NCBI RefSeq assembly: GCF_002283555.1
Contig: NZ_MVOI01000003.1
Coordinates: forward strand, 1,476,798-1,540,797
DNA: 64,000 bases
Reading direction: 5' to 3'
Source of the DNA: Rubrivirga sp. SAORIC476
Lineage (GTDB): Bacteria; Bacteroidota; Rhodothermia; Rhodothermales; Rubricoccaceae
Part shown: positions 1 to 8,412 of the stretch, in pieces
How the letters are laid out: every line of letters begins with the position of its first letter
How positions within the stretch are numbered: the first letter of the stretch is position 1
The notes under the pieces: generated by a model
Told to the model about the DNA's origin: nothing
The model's database searches: none
Seen by the model: the letters and a program-made list of their open reading frames with translations, nothing else
Program-made: the position numbers and the translations under genes

Positions 1-703
1 ACTGGCGGCGTCGCCCGCCGGGCCGAAGCGCTACGCCGTCAAGGCGCTCTGGCGGACGGTCCAGGGCGAGGGCACCCAGGCCGGGCGCGCGGCCGTCTTT
101 GTCCGCCTGGCGGGCTGCAACCTGTGGAGCGGCTTCGAGGCCGACCGCACGCGCGACGCGGCCCGGTCGGGCGCCGACTGCCCGCTCTGGTGCGACACCG
201 AGTTCACGCCGCCGGACGCGGTCAAGCTCTCCGCCGCCGACCTCGCCCGCGCCGCTGCCGAGGCGGGCGGGGCGGTCCGGTTCTGCGTGCTGACAGGCGG
301 CGAACCGCTCCTCCAGGCCGACGCCGCGCTCCTCCGCGCGCTCCACGCCGAGAGGTTCGTCGTGGCCGTCGAGACCAACGGCACGCAGCGCCTCGCCGAC
401 GCCTTCGGTGAGGACCCCGCCGACCACCCGGACTGGGTCGTGTGCAGCCCCAAGCTGCCCGAGGCTCAGCTCCCGCTGGAGGCGTGCGACGAGCTCAAGC
501 TGGTCGTCCCGGACTACCGGCCGGAGGCCTATGCGTCGATGGCGACCCGCGTCCGCGAGCACGCGGGGCGGCGGGCACTCTGGCTCCAGCCCGAGGACGG
601 CCCGCGGCTGACGGAGGCGACGCGGCTGGCGCTCGACCTCGTGTTTCAGGACCCACGCTGGCGGGTCTCGGTGCAGACACACAAGGCGCTCGGCGTAGAC
701 TGA
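1..703 (+). CDS. queE: 7-carboxy-7-deazaguanine synthase (QueE), 5' end missing
   Basis: This is a radical-SAM enzyme that converts 6-carboxytetrahydropterin to 7-carboxy-7-deazaguanine, a step towards preQ0 and queuosine. The frame is open from base 2, so the start lies outside the window. Visible are the substrate-binding stretch TVQGEGTQAGRAAVFVRLAG, the cysteine cluster, LTGGEPLLQ (the SAM-binding GGE motif), VETNGT, and CSPKLP near the middle. The cluster cysteines are at 116-118, 179-181 and 191-193, giving CX20CX3C. QueE normally has CX3CX2C, or CX14CX2C in the long-loop subgroup, so the spacing is odd. The tgt gene at 43.3 kb acts later in the same pathway. The family call is firm; the activity of the variant motif is not known. 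Confidence 0.9.
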   Translation, partial: LAASPAGPKRYAVKALWRTVQGEGTQAGRAAVFVRLAGCNLWSGFEADRTRDAARSGADCPLWCDTEFTPPDAVKLSAADLARAAAEAGGAVRFCVLTGGEPLLQADAALLRALHAERFVVAVETNGTQRLADAFGEDPADHPDWVVCSPKLPEAQLPLEACDELKLVVPDYRPEAYASMATRVREHAGRRALWLQPEDGPRLTEATRLALDLVFQDPRWRVSVQTHKALGVD

Positions 704-986
704 GGACCGCCAGGCTCACGGGGACCTCACCACCGACTTCTCTGCACGACGATCGGGTGCGCAGCGCGGGCCACGCTGGGCCCAGCTCGACCTTCCGCTC
801 CGCAACGAAGGCCGCAATCTGGGGGGCGTCCTCAATCCTCGGCGGGCGCAAGAGCGGGAAGTTGGGGATCGGACGAGCGTATCACCTCCGACGGCCCCGC
901 GCCGACGGGTCTGGATTGTAACCGTTCGGACAGGCGGGCGTCCCACATCCGGCGGTTCGCCCTTCTCCCCTCTCCCACCACTCCGC
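704..986. other. intergenic stretch, no gene seen
   Basis: There are 283 bases between queE and the barrel gene at 987. No ORF here has convincing composition on either strand. A sequence TAACCGTTCGG around 918 resembles the -7 boxes seen elsewhere and could be the promoter of the next gene, but this is weak. Confidence 0.4.
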
Positions 987-2258
987 ATGCTCGCTGCCGT
1001 CGCCCTCGCCCTCCTCTTCCAGGTGCCCGCCCCGCCGCCCGCGGCTCCCGACACCGTGGACACTCCGGAGGAGGTGATCGAAGAGGCCGTCGAAGACGTG
1101 GCGGACGACCTGGACCGGGCGCGCGTCCGGCCGGTGTTCTCGCCGAGCGCGCTGTACTCCCCGTCGAAGGGGGTCGGTCTCGGCGGCGGGGTCGCGGTGG
1201 ACGGCGTGATCGCGAGCGACGACCACCTTCAGGTCGAGGCGCGGATCGCGCAGCGGCTCCAGGGCGGCCTCGCCGAGTACCTCACCGGCGACCTCGACCG
1301 CGCGCCACTCGTCGGCACCCTCGGCGTGGCCGGGTGGACCACCACGCGGACCGGTTTCGTCGGGCACGGGCCCCACTCCGCCGACGGCGGCGAGCTCTTC
1401 CTCGACCGCCTCTCCGCGCTGGGCGAGGCCCGGCTGGCGTGGGCCCCCGCGGGCCCGCGCGGCCTCCGCCTGCAGCCCACCGTCCGCTACCGATTCGACC
1501 GCCTCCGCGGCTTCACCGAGCGGCGCGACGGCGCGCTGGCGCTCGTCCGGCCGGACGACCTCGCCCGCCTGGAAGCGCTCCAGGGGGCCGACCGGCAGGG
1601 CGTCGAGGTGGCCCTGGCCGCCATCCGCGACACGCGCGACATCCCGGGCATGCCCCGGTACGGGAGCTACACCGAGGCGGAGGTCGCCCGCTTCGAAGCC
1701 ACCGACGCGTCCGGGCTGGGCTTCTGGCGGGCCCAGGCGTCCGGCATCCTGTTCCGCCCGGCCCTCATCCGGCTCCCCTTCCTGCCCGAGCGCGGCGCGC
1801 TGTTCGTCCGCGCCGCGGGCGTGGTGACCCGCCAGGACGGTACCGAGCCGCTGCCGTGGATCTACCTGCCCGAGCTCGACCGCGACCTCCTGATGGGCTA
1901 CCCGAAGGGCGACTTCGTGGGCCGAGACGCCCTGTCGCTGGGCGTCGGCGTGCGGGGCGTGATCGCGGAGGCCATCGGCGCGTTTCTGGTGGAGGGCGTC
2001 GCGATCGGCCTCGTTGGCGCGGCCTATGACGACGTGACGACCGAGTTCACGCCCCGCCTCCAGTTCACCACCGACCGGCCGGCGGAGGGCGAGGCGGTGC
2101 CCCTGCGCCCGTCGGTGGGCGTCGGCCTGAGCCTCCACTACCTCGAACGCGAGCGGGCCATCGTGGACGGACTCATCGGGATCGGGCCGGGCGGCATCAC
2201 GCTGACGTCGCTCCGGCTGGTCTGGGGTCTCGGCGACTTCCGCCCGCGCTTCCGGTAG
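987..2258 (+). CDS. Outer-membrane beta-barrel, surface antigen (D15/BamA-barrel)-like
   Basis: A protein of 423 residues with a short hydrophobic leader (about 1-16), a Pro/Glu/Asp-rich linker (17-45), then alternating amphipathic strands to a C-terminal strand ending DFRPRFR. The stretch LYSPSKGVGLGGGV near residue 55 and the late GIGPGGITLTSLRLVWGLG resemble the barrel of the Omp85/D15 'bacterial surface antigen' family, without POTRA repeats. It probably sits in the outer membrane. The substrate is unknown. It is single, and divergent from the DUF4349 gene family to its right. It could also be another type of barrel. Confidence 0.6.
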   Translation: MLAAVALALLFQVPAPPPAAPDTVDTPEEVIEEAVEDVADDLDRARVRPVFSPSALYSPSKGVGLGGGVAVDGVIASDDHLQVEARIAQRLQGGLAEYLTGDLDRAPLVGTLGVAGWTTTRTGFVGHGPHSADGGELFLDRLSALGEARLAWAPAGPRGLRLQPTVRYRFDRLRGFTERRDGALALVRPDDLARLEALQGADRQGVEVALAAIRDTRDIPGMPRYGSYTEAEVARFEATDASGLGFWRAQASGILFRPALIRLPFLPERGALFVRAAGVVTRQDGTEPLPWIYLPELDRDLLMGYPKGDFVGRDALSLGVGVRGVIAEAIGAFLVEGVAIGLVGAAYDDVTTEFTPRLQFTTDRPAEGEAVPLRPSVGVGLSLHYLERERAIVDGLIGIGPGGITLTSLRLVWGLGDFRPRFR

Positions 2259-2297
2259 GACGGCGAGGGACTGCGGCGGCGACGCTCGCGGTGCTCG

Positions 2298-3011
2298 TCA
2301 GTCCCGGACGAAGAGCCACTTCACGACCTCGTACACGCCCACCAACACGTAGCCCACCGGCCCCGGGCGGACGCCGTCGGCCACGGTCAGGCGCACCGTC
2401 GAGAGCGCGACGCGGTCGGCGAGGCTGCGGAGCTGGCCGTCGAGGCGCTCCACCTCGGTGGTCACGCGGGACAGCTCGCGCTCGACCTCCAGCACCTCCG
2501 TCACCGTCGTCGCCTGCGCGAGGAGCGCCTCCAGGCGGTTGCGGAGGGCGCGGGCGTTGGCGAGGCGGATCTCCAGGTCGGTGTACTGATCGGTCACGTC
2601 GGCCACGCGGACGGCGCGGCGCGTCTCCTTCGCGAGGCCCCCGAGCGCGTCCAGCGCCTCGTCGAGACGGGCGTCGGGGATGCGGAGCGTCATCGCGCGC
2701 GGCTCCTCGGCGGCCACGTAGCCGCCCAGCGCCTCCGTCGTCGCGGCCGCCGCGTCCAGCACGCCAGGGATCGCGTCCCCGTCGCGGACCTCCAGCCCGA
2801 GGTCGGCCGTGCGGACCAGTCGCCGGTCGCCCGCCTGCGCGCGGCCTCGGTCGGCTCCGATCAGGGGGCGCTCGTACGCGACCTCCGCGGAGCGACCGCC
2901 CTGGACCATCACGACCTCACCCAGGACCGGCCCGCTCATGGGGGCCGAGGACGAGGCCGTCCCACAGGCGGAGAGCGTCAGGACGCAGAACAGGACCAGA
3001 GAAGGGCGCAT
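2298..3011 (-). CDS. DUF4349 lipoprotein
   Basis: I chose the ATG at 3011 because it starts a clean lipoprotein signal, MRPSLVLFCVLTLSACG, with the lipobox cysteine near residue 16. The mature part has the DUF4349 pattern: VRTADLGLEVRDGDAIPGVL, then alternating 'GGYVAAEEP' and 'LRIPDARLDEALDALGGL' segments. A long coiled coil follows (LEVERELSRVTTEVERLDGQ, about residues 160-205), and there is a short hydrophobic C-terminus ending KWLFVRD. DUF4349 proteins are envelope-anchored with no settled function. It lies downstream of dnaB, 139 bases away. Confidence 0.7.
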   Translation of the reverse strand: MRPSLVLFCVLTLSACGTASSSAPMSGPVLGEVVMVQGGRSAEVAYERPLIGADRGRAQAGDRRLVRTADLGLEVRDGDAIPGVLDAAAATTEALGGYVAAEEPRAMTLRIPDARLDEALDALGGLAKETRRAVRVADVTDQYTDLEIRLANARALRNRLEALLAQATTVTEVLEVERELSRVTTEVERLDGQLRSLADRVALSTVRLTVADGVRPGPVGYVLVGVYEVVKWLFVRD

Positions 3012-3150
3012 GGCAGATCGAGGCGACGAACCCCGCAAACAACCACCGAAGGAGACCGCCTAGCAGGGCCATCCTCCGCCCCCGCTCCGCATTCCCAAGA
3101 CGCACTCGCACTCGCCGCCCCCGATCCGGACCGGTCCGAGGCGGGCAGGG

Positions 3151-4746
3151 TCAGAACGGCACGTCGGTGGCCGGCGGCGGCAGCGGCGGCGGACCGCCCG
3201 AGTCGAAGCCGTCGCCGCCACTCGGCGGGCCGTCCAGCGACGGATAGTCCGCGTAGCCACCCGACGGGTCCGAGGCGACGTAGCTGGTCAGGTTCTCGAA
3301 GCGCGCGTACTGGTTCACGAACGCCACCTTGACGTCCCCGATCGGGCCGTTTCGCTGCTTGCCGATGAGCAGTTCGCCCAGGCCCTCCGTCGAGTTGCCG
3401 TTCTCGTCCACCGTGATGCCGTAGCGCTCGGCGCGGTAGATGAACATGACCACGTCGGCGTCCTGCTCGATGGAGCCGGACTCGCGAAGGTCGGAGAGCT
3501 GGGGGCGCTTGTCACCACCACGCGTCTCCACGGCGCGCGACAGCTGCGCGAGCGCGATGACGGGCACGTTGAGCTCCTTGGCGAGGCCCTTGAGCGAGCG
3601 CGAGATCTGCGCGATCTCCTGCTCGCGGTTGCCCGCCGTCTGGGACGTCCCGTGCATGAGCTGCAGGTAGTCCACGATCACCATCCCGATGTCGTGCTCG
3701 GCCTTGAGGCGGCGGCACTTGGCACGGAGTTCCAGGATACCGAGCCCGGCCGTGTCGTCGATAAAGATGTTGGCGGCCGACAGGCGCCCGGCGGCGCGCG
3801 CCAGCTTGGGCCAGTCGTCGTCGTGCAGGCGGCCCGTACGGGCGCGCTGGGCGTCGACGCGGGCCTCGGACGTGAGCAGGCGCTGCGCCAGCTGCTGGGC
3901 GGACATCTCCAGCGAGAAGTAGGCCACGCCGGCGGGCTTCTCGGGATGCAGCGCCGCGTTGCGCGTCAGCGCCAGGCTGAAGGCGGTCTTGCCCATCGAG
4001 GGCCGCGCCGCCACGATGACCATGTCCGAGTTCTGCCAGCCGCCGGTCATGGCGTCGAGCGCCGTGAAGCCGGACGGCACGCCCGTGATGCCGCCCTCGC
4101 GCCCGTGGATGGACTCCAGGTGCTGCATCGTCTGGTGCACCACCGAGTTCATGTCGACGGCGCCCTTGCGGAGCTGAGACTCCGAGATCTGAAAGATCTC
4201 CCGCTCGGCGTTGTCCAGCAGGTCGAACGCGTCGGTCGTCGGGTCGAAGGCCTGCCCCACGACGCCCGTCATGGTCGTGATGAGCTTCCGCAGGAGGCTC
4301 TTCTCGGCGATGATGCGGGCGTGGTACTCGACGTTGGCCGCCGACGCGACGCGCGTCGTCAGCTCGGTCAGGTAGTAGCCGCCGATGCCGTCGTAGTCGC
4401 CGCGCCGCTTGAGTTCCTCGGTGAGCGTGATCAGGTCGACCGGGTTGCCGCGCTCGAACAGGGCCTCGACGGCCTCGTAGATGCGCTGGTGCTTGGGGTC
4501 GTAGAACGCGTCCGCGGGGAGGATCTCGATGGCCTTCGGGATCGCCTCGCGCTCGATCAGGAGTGCGCCCAGGACGGACTGCTCCACCTCGACGGCCTGG
4601 GGCGGCATGCGCCCGGCCTGCTGCTGCATCGGCAGCACGTTGAACGGCTTGCGCCGCTTGCCGCCGGCCATCTTCTCGATGGGCACGCCGGGCATGTCCT
4701 CGTCGATGCGGAGGGGGCGCTGGGCGAAGTCGTCAGGGTCGGCCAT
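3151..4746 (-). CDS. dnaB: Replicative DNA helicase DnaB
   Basis: The hexameric 5'-3' helicase of the replication fork, 531 residues. The N-terminal helical domain (QAVEVEQSVLGALLIEREAI, about residue 50) and the RecA-like C-terminal domain are both complete. The Walker A ARPSMGKTAFSLAL lies near residue 250, and IVDYLQLMHG (Walker B/H2) and the arginine-rich SDLRESGSIEQDADVVMFIYR follow. There is no intein, which this gene often carries. A basic N-terminal tail (MAGGKRRKPF) and a Gly/Pro/Ser-rich C-terminal tail of about 35 residues extend beyond the usual family length of about 450-470; the acidic or flexible tail may bind a partner. The start is ATG. Confidence 0.97.
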   Translation of the reverse strand: MADPDDFAQRPLRIDEDMPGVPIEKMAGGKRRKPFNVLPMQQQAGRMPPQAVEVEQSVLGALLIEREAIPKAIEILPADAFYDPKHQRIYEAVEALFERGNPVDLITLTEELKRRGDYDGIGGYYLTELTTRVASAANVEYHARIIAEKSLLRKLITTMTGVVGQAFDPTTDAFDLLDNAEREIFQISESQLRKGAVDMNSVVHQTMQHLESIHGREGGITGVPSGFTALDAMTGGWQNSDMVIVAARPSMGKTAFSLALTRNAALHPEKPAGVAYFSLEMSAQQLAQRLLTSEARVDAQRARTGRLHDDDWPKLARAAGRLSAANIFIDDTAGLGILELRAKCRRLKAEHDIGMVIVDYLQLMHGTSQTAGNREQEIAQISRSLKGLAKELNVPVIALAQLSRAVETRGGDKRPQLSDLRESGSIEQDADVVMFIYRAERYGITVDENGNSTEGLGELLIGKQRNGPIGDVKVAFVNQYARFENLTSYVASDPSGGYADYPSLDGPPSGGDGFDSGGPPPLPPPATDVPF

Positions 4747-4840
4747 GAGGGCTATTGCGCGCTTCGTAGTGCGTGTGGTATCTGACCGGCCGCGCTACAC
4801 GAAACACGCAACATGCGCAGCCGGGACAGAAGAGGAAGGG

Positions 4841-5794
4841 CTACGCGGAGCCCACCAGTTGGTCGTACTTCGTCCGGAGGAGCTTGACGTCCTCCCAGGT
4901 GGGCCGCTTCCACTGGGGATTGCGGAGGAGCGCCGCCGGGTGGTAGGTCACCATCAGCGGGATGCCGTAGTAGTCGTGGAACGAGCCGCGCAGCGAGCCC
5001 AGCGACGAGCTCTTGCCCAGCAGCCCGTTGCCCGCGCTCTTGCCGACGGCCAGGATCAGCTTGGGGCGGACGAGCGCGATCTGCTTGTAGAGGATCGGGA
5101 TGTGGGCCTCAACCTCCTCGGCCAGCGGGTCGCGGTTGTTGGGCGGGCGGCTCTTGAGGATGTTGCAGATGTAGACCTCCTCCCGCTGGAACAGGACGGC
5201 CTCCAGGATCTTGTTCAGCAGCTGGCCCGCGCGGCCCACGAACGGCTCGCCGAGGCGGTCCTCGTCGGCGCCGGGCGCCTCGCCGACGATCATCAGGTCG
5301 GCGTCCGGGTCGCCGGTGCCGAGGACGGGGTTGATGCGGTCGCGGTCGATGGGCACCAGCTCGGTCTCGGCGAGCCAGGCGTAGACCTCGTCGAGGGAGT
5401 GGAGGTCGTGGAGCGGGTGGCCCTCCGGGATGAGGGCTTCGATCCGCTCGTAGGGAGAGAGGGACTCGTCGAGGCTGGGGTCAGGCAGGTCGCCGAAGAG
5501 GTCGGGCACGTCGTCGTCGGAAGATGGGTCGGTGTCTACGGCGACGGGCGGGGCAGGCTCCGTGTGCGGGGTCGCGTCAGGAGACGCCGCCTCGGACGGA
5601 GCCGCCGGCGCGCGCTCCTCCACCTCGCGCACCGCGGCGGTGTCCGGCGAGCCCCCCGAGGCGGGCGCAGCAGGCTGCGGGTCCGGCGCGGGCGGGCCGA
5701 GGTAGCGCACCGGCCCGGCGATCTGGCGCTGGAGAGCGATCAGGGCACGCGCCTCTCGGGCGACGTCGGCGAGAGCAAGGGCGGCGTCGGCCAC
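4841..5794 (-). CDS. Uracil-DNA glycosylase, family 4-like, without Fe-S ligands
   Basis: Removes uracil from DNA (base-excision repair). I take the GTG at 5794 as the start because a good -7 box (TACTTTGC, 5815-5822) lies just upstream; the frame is open further. Residues 1-120 are Pro/Ala/Asp-rich and low in complexity. The glycosylase domain follows: LMIVGEAPGADEDRLGEPFV (motif 1), FVGRAGQLLNKIL, YICNILKSRPPNNRDP, and the motif 2 stretch MVTYHPAALLRNP. Family 4 enzymes hold a 4Fe-4S cluster by four cysteines: two before motif 1, one in K-C-RPP, and one in AAC. Here these positions read W/T, S (KSRPP) and H (EAHIPIL), so the cluster should be absent. The long tail and lost cluster set it apart from textbook enzymes. 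Confidence 0.85.
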   Translation of the reverse strand: MADAALALADVAREARALIALQRQIAGPVRYLGPPAPDPQPAAPASGGSPDTAAVREVEERAPAAPSEAASPDATPHTEPAPPVAVDTDPSSDDDVPDLFGDLPDPSLDESLSPYERIEALIPEGHPLHDLHSLDEVYAWLAETELVPIDRDRINPVLGTGDPDADLMIVGEAPGADEDRLGEPFVGRAGQLLNKILEAVLFQREEVYICNILKSRPPNNRDPLAEEVEAHIPILYKQIALVRPKLILAVGKSAGNGLLGKSSSLGSLRGSFHDYYGIPLMVTYHPAALLRNPQWKRPTWEDVKLLRTKYDQLVGSA

Positions 5795-5814
5795 GCGGGG
5801 GTCGGGGGGGAACA

Positions 5815-5822
5815 GCAAAGTA
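5815..5822 (-). promoter_or_regulatory. Bacteroidota-like -7 box of the uracil-DNA glycosylase gene
   Basis: TACTTTGC on the minus strand matches the TAnnTTTG consensus of the Bacteroidota housekeeping sigma factor with one base less spacing. It lies about 20 bases before the chosen GTG. This is an inference from pattern and position. Confidence 0.45.
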
Positions 5823-5945
5823 GACGGCCCGCCACGGTACCGCAATGCTCCGTGTGCACACCGTGGATAACGGTGTGGACAACTGCCTCTCCAGTGAAGG
5901 CGACGCGGAGACGGTCCAGTGATGCGTGAGGCGGCTCCGCGGAGT

Positions 5946-6626
5946 CTACCTCCTGCTTCCCAGGGCCTCTCGCGCCGCGGGGAGGATCGCCTCGACCCAG
6001 CCCGTGTACGCCTCCCGGCTCGGGTGCAGGCCGTCATCCACGACGAGCGCTCCCTGGGTGCGCGAGAGCGGAGTGACGTCCACCCAGGCGACGCCCGCGG
6101 CCCCGGCCTCCGCGCGGGCGACGGCGTTGAAGGCGTCCACCTCGGCCTCCACCTGGTCGGCCGTCCGCCGGTCGTTGGCCGCGAACGGGGTCACGCCCCA
6201 GTCGGGAAACGACACCGCGACGACACGCGACGGGTCGCCACCCGCGAACCCGATGGCGCGGCCGAGCAGCGCCCGGTACTCCGTCCGGTAGCCCTCCAGC
6301 GAGGTCCCGCGGTACTGGTTGTTGACGCCGATGAGCAGCGTCACGAGTTCGTAGGTGCCCTGCGGGTCGGCCGCGTCGATCCCGGCGTCCAGTTCGTCGG
6401 TCGTCCAGCCGGTCACGGCGACGATCTCGGGCGCGACGGCACCGAGGCGGGCGGCCAGTTGGGCCGGCCAGCGGTCGACGGGCGCGACGCCCTCGCCGAT
6501 GGTGTACGAGTCGCCGAGGGCGAGGACGCGGGCGCCGGACGGAGCCGCCGTGCCGGGGGCAGAAGCAGGAGCGTCGGGCATGCAGCCGGGGGCCAGGAGG
6601 ACGAGGACGGCGAGGAGCCGGATCAC
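5946..6626 (-). CDS. SGNH/GDSL-family hydrolase lipoprotein
   Basis: An esterase of the SGNH fold, 226 residues, exported and probably lipid-anchored (MIRLLAVLVLLAPGC, lipobox Cys at about 15). Block I is VLALGDSYTIGEG (catalytic Ser), block III is LLIGVNNQYRG (Gly and Asn), and block V is DDGLHPSREAY (Asp and His). The fold matches TesA-like acyl esterases; the substrate cannot be told. The start is GTG at 6626, and its first bases overlap the stop of coaBC by 4 bases (GTGA), so the two are likely translationally coupled. Confidence 0.85.
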   Translation of the reverse strand: MIRLLAVLVLLAPGCMPDAPASAPGTAAPSGARVLALGDSYTIGEGVAPVDRWPAQLAARLGAVAPEIVAVTGWTTDELDAGIDAADPQGTYELVTLLIGVNNQYRGTSLEGYRTEYRALLGRAIGFAGGDPSRVVAVSFPDWGVTPFAANDRRTADQVEAEVDAFNAVARAEAGAAGVAWVDVTPLSRTQGALVVDDGLHPSREAYTGWVEAILPAAREALGSRR

Positions 6627-7900
6627 CGGGCGTCCCCTCCGCTGGGGCTGGACGCGAGCACGTCGAGGATCGCCTCGGCGACCTCCGCCTTGGGCGCCGT
6701 CGGGATCTCGACGCGCGCGCCGTCGGCGCCGAGCAGCGTGACACGATTGGTGGCCGCGCCCATGCCCGCGCCGGGCTCGCCCTGCACGTTGAGCGCGATC
6801 CAGTCGAGGTGCTTGCGCGCCAGCTTGCCGCGTGCGTGCGCCTCGCCGTCGTGCGTCTCCAGCGCGAAGCCGACGAGCGTCTGGCCGTCGCGCTTCTGCG
6901 CGCCCAGCGTGCCGAGCACGTCGGGCGTCCGGCGGAGACGGAGCGTCAGGTCGTCGTCGCCCTTCTTGAGCTTGCGGTCAGCGGGCTCGGCGGGCGCGTA
7001 GTCGCTGACGGCGGCGGCGGCGATCACCACGTCCGCCTCAGCGTGGGCGAGGGCCGCCTGGAGCAGGTCGTCGGCCGTGACGATGTCGACGCGCTCGACG
7101 CCGGGCGGGGTATCCAGCGCGACCGGCCCGGCGAGCAGCGTCACGCGAGCGCCGCGGCGGGCGGCGGCGGCGGCGAGCGCGAAGCCCATCTGGCCCGTCG
7201 AGCCGTTGGACAGGAAGCGGACCGGGTCGAGCGCCTCGCGCGTTGGGCCGGCGGTCACGAGGACGTGGCGGCCAGCGAGGGACGCGGGGGCGTCTGCCTC
7301 CGCGCCGAGGCGGGCGGCGTCGTGCCCTATCCCTCGTTCCCCGCTCTCATCGAGCCAGCGGCCGATCTGTGCCACCAGGTCCTCCGGCTCGGGAAGGCGG
7401 CCGTCGCCGATGAGGCCGGACGCCAGCTCGCCGTGCGCGGGGGGGACGACCGTCACGCCGTCGGCCTGGAGCGTCGCCACGTTGCGCCGGGTGGCGGGAT
7501 GGCCCCACATGTCGTGGTCCATGGCCGGGGCGACCAGCACCGGGCAGCGCGCCGAGAGCACCACGGCCGTCAGCATGGAGTCGCAGAAGCCGCCCGCCAG
7601 CTTGGCGAGCGTCTGCGCCGTCGCGGGCGCGATCACGACGCCGTCCGCCCAGAGCCCGAGGTCGACGTGCTTCGTCCAGGCCGTCTGCGCCTCGCCCGCC
7701 TCGGGGAAGAGCTCGGACAGCACCTCGCGGCCGGCCAGCGTGGCGATGGTGAGGGGCGGAATGAACCGCCCCGCGGCGGCCGTCATCACCGGCTGCACCT
7801 CGGCGCCCGCCTTGACGAGGCGACGCGTGAGGTCGGCGGCCTTGTAAGCCGCGATGCTCCCCGTGATGCCGAGGACGATCTTTTTTCCTCTGAGCGACAC
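6623..7900 (-). CDS. coaBC: Bifunctional phosphopantothenoylcysteine decarboxylase / phosphopantothenate-cysteine ligase
   Basis: Two consecutive steps of coenzyme A synthesis, in the cytoplasm. The N-terminal CoaC flavoprotein domain (about 1-190) shows LGITGSIAAYKAADLTRRL, and the PXMNXXMW-type block reads APAMDHDMWGHPAT. The CoaB domain (about 210-420) shows VLVTAGPTREALDPVRFLSN, then KLKKGDDDLTLRLRRTPD (the conserved K-x-K-K region) and GFALET. The length of 425 is slightly over the family's usual 400 because of an inter-domain linker. The start is GTG. It lies 25 bases after rpoZ, and this neighbourhood (rpoZ-coaBC) is common in many bacteria. Confidence 0.96.
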   Translation of the reverse strand: MSLRGKKIVLGITGSIAAYKAADLTRRLVKAGAEVQPVMTAAAGRFIPPLTIATLAGREVLSELFPEAGEAQTAWTKHVDLGLWADGVVIAPATAQTLAKLAGGFCDSMLTAVVLSARCPVLVAPAMDHDMWGHPATRRNVATLQADGVTVVPPAHGELASGLIGDGRLPEPEDLVAQIGRWLDESGERGIGHDAARLGAEADAPASLAGRHVLVTAGPTREALDPVRFLSNGSTGQMGFALAAAAARRGARVTLLAGPVALDTPPGVERVDIVTADDLLQAALAHAEADVVIAAAAVSDYAPAEPADRKLKKGDDDLTLRLRRTPDVLGTLGAQKRDGQTLVGFALETHDGEAHARGKLARKHLDWIALNVQGEPGAGMGAATNRVTLLGADGARVEIPTAPKAEVAEAILDVLASSPSGGDAR

Positions 7901-7925
7901 GGGGCGCGGAGCTTCCGAGGCGGGA

Positions 7926-8255
7926 TTACTCGCCGCGCTCGCGGTCGGCCGCGGCGCTCTCGGCGGCCGTCGGGTTGCGGAAGTAGAGCTCGCCCTGCTC
8001 GATCTCGTCGATGGCGGCGCGGCTGGGCTTCGGCTGGCGCTCGTACTCGAGCGAGATGCGGAGCTGGTCCTCGTTGGAGCGCATCTCCTCGGCGGGGTCC
8101 AGCGAGAGGTCTTCGAAGTAGCTCAGGCGCTGGTCCAGCTCGGCCTTGGTCTTGGCGGAGAGCTGCCGGGCGCGCTTCGAGAGCACGGCCACGGTTTCGT
8201 AGAGGTTGCCGGTCTCGGCGGCCAGTTTGGCCGTGTCGAGGGTCTTGATCGCCAT
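7926..8255 (-). CDS. rpoZ: DNA-directed RNA polymerase omega subunit, Bacteroidota type
   Basis: A 109-residue omega subunit that helps assemble RNA polymerase. The start is the ATG of MAIKTLDTAKLAAETGNLY; the same frame is open far upstream, but that part is not protein-like. It shows NLYETVAVLSKRARQLSAKT (the omega core helix) and an acidic C-terminal half, LSLDPAEEMRSNEDQLRISL, ending RNPTAAES. It lies between gmk and coaBC, as omega often does, which supports the call. A TACTATTC box lies near 8325-8332 on the same strand. Confidence 0.88.
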   Translation of the reverse strand: MAIKTLDTAKLAAETGNLYETVAVLSKRARQLSAKTKAELDQRLSYFEDLSLDPAEEMRSNEDQLRISLEYERQPKPSRAAIDEIEQGELYFRNPTAAESAAADRERGE

Positions 8256-8412
8256 GAGAGTCGCGGGGTGCAGGGACGCAGGGACGGGACAGAGTACCGC
8301 CCGGCGGGCCGCAGGATCGGGAATAGTAGGGGAAGAGGAGCGCAGGAGTGCACGCGGCTTCAGAGGGCGCGTCGGCACGGCCGGCGACCTTGCCTTCTTG
8401 CGTGCCTTCTGC

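Noticed and set aside
3151-4746. An intein in DnaB
   Set aside because: The Walker A and following blocks are continuous and the length has no room for an intein.
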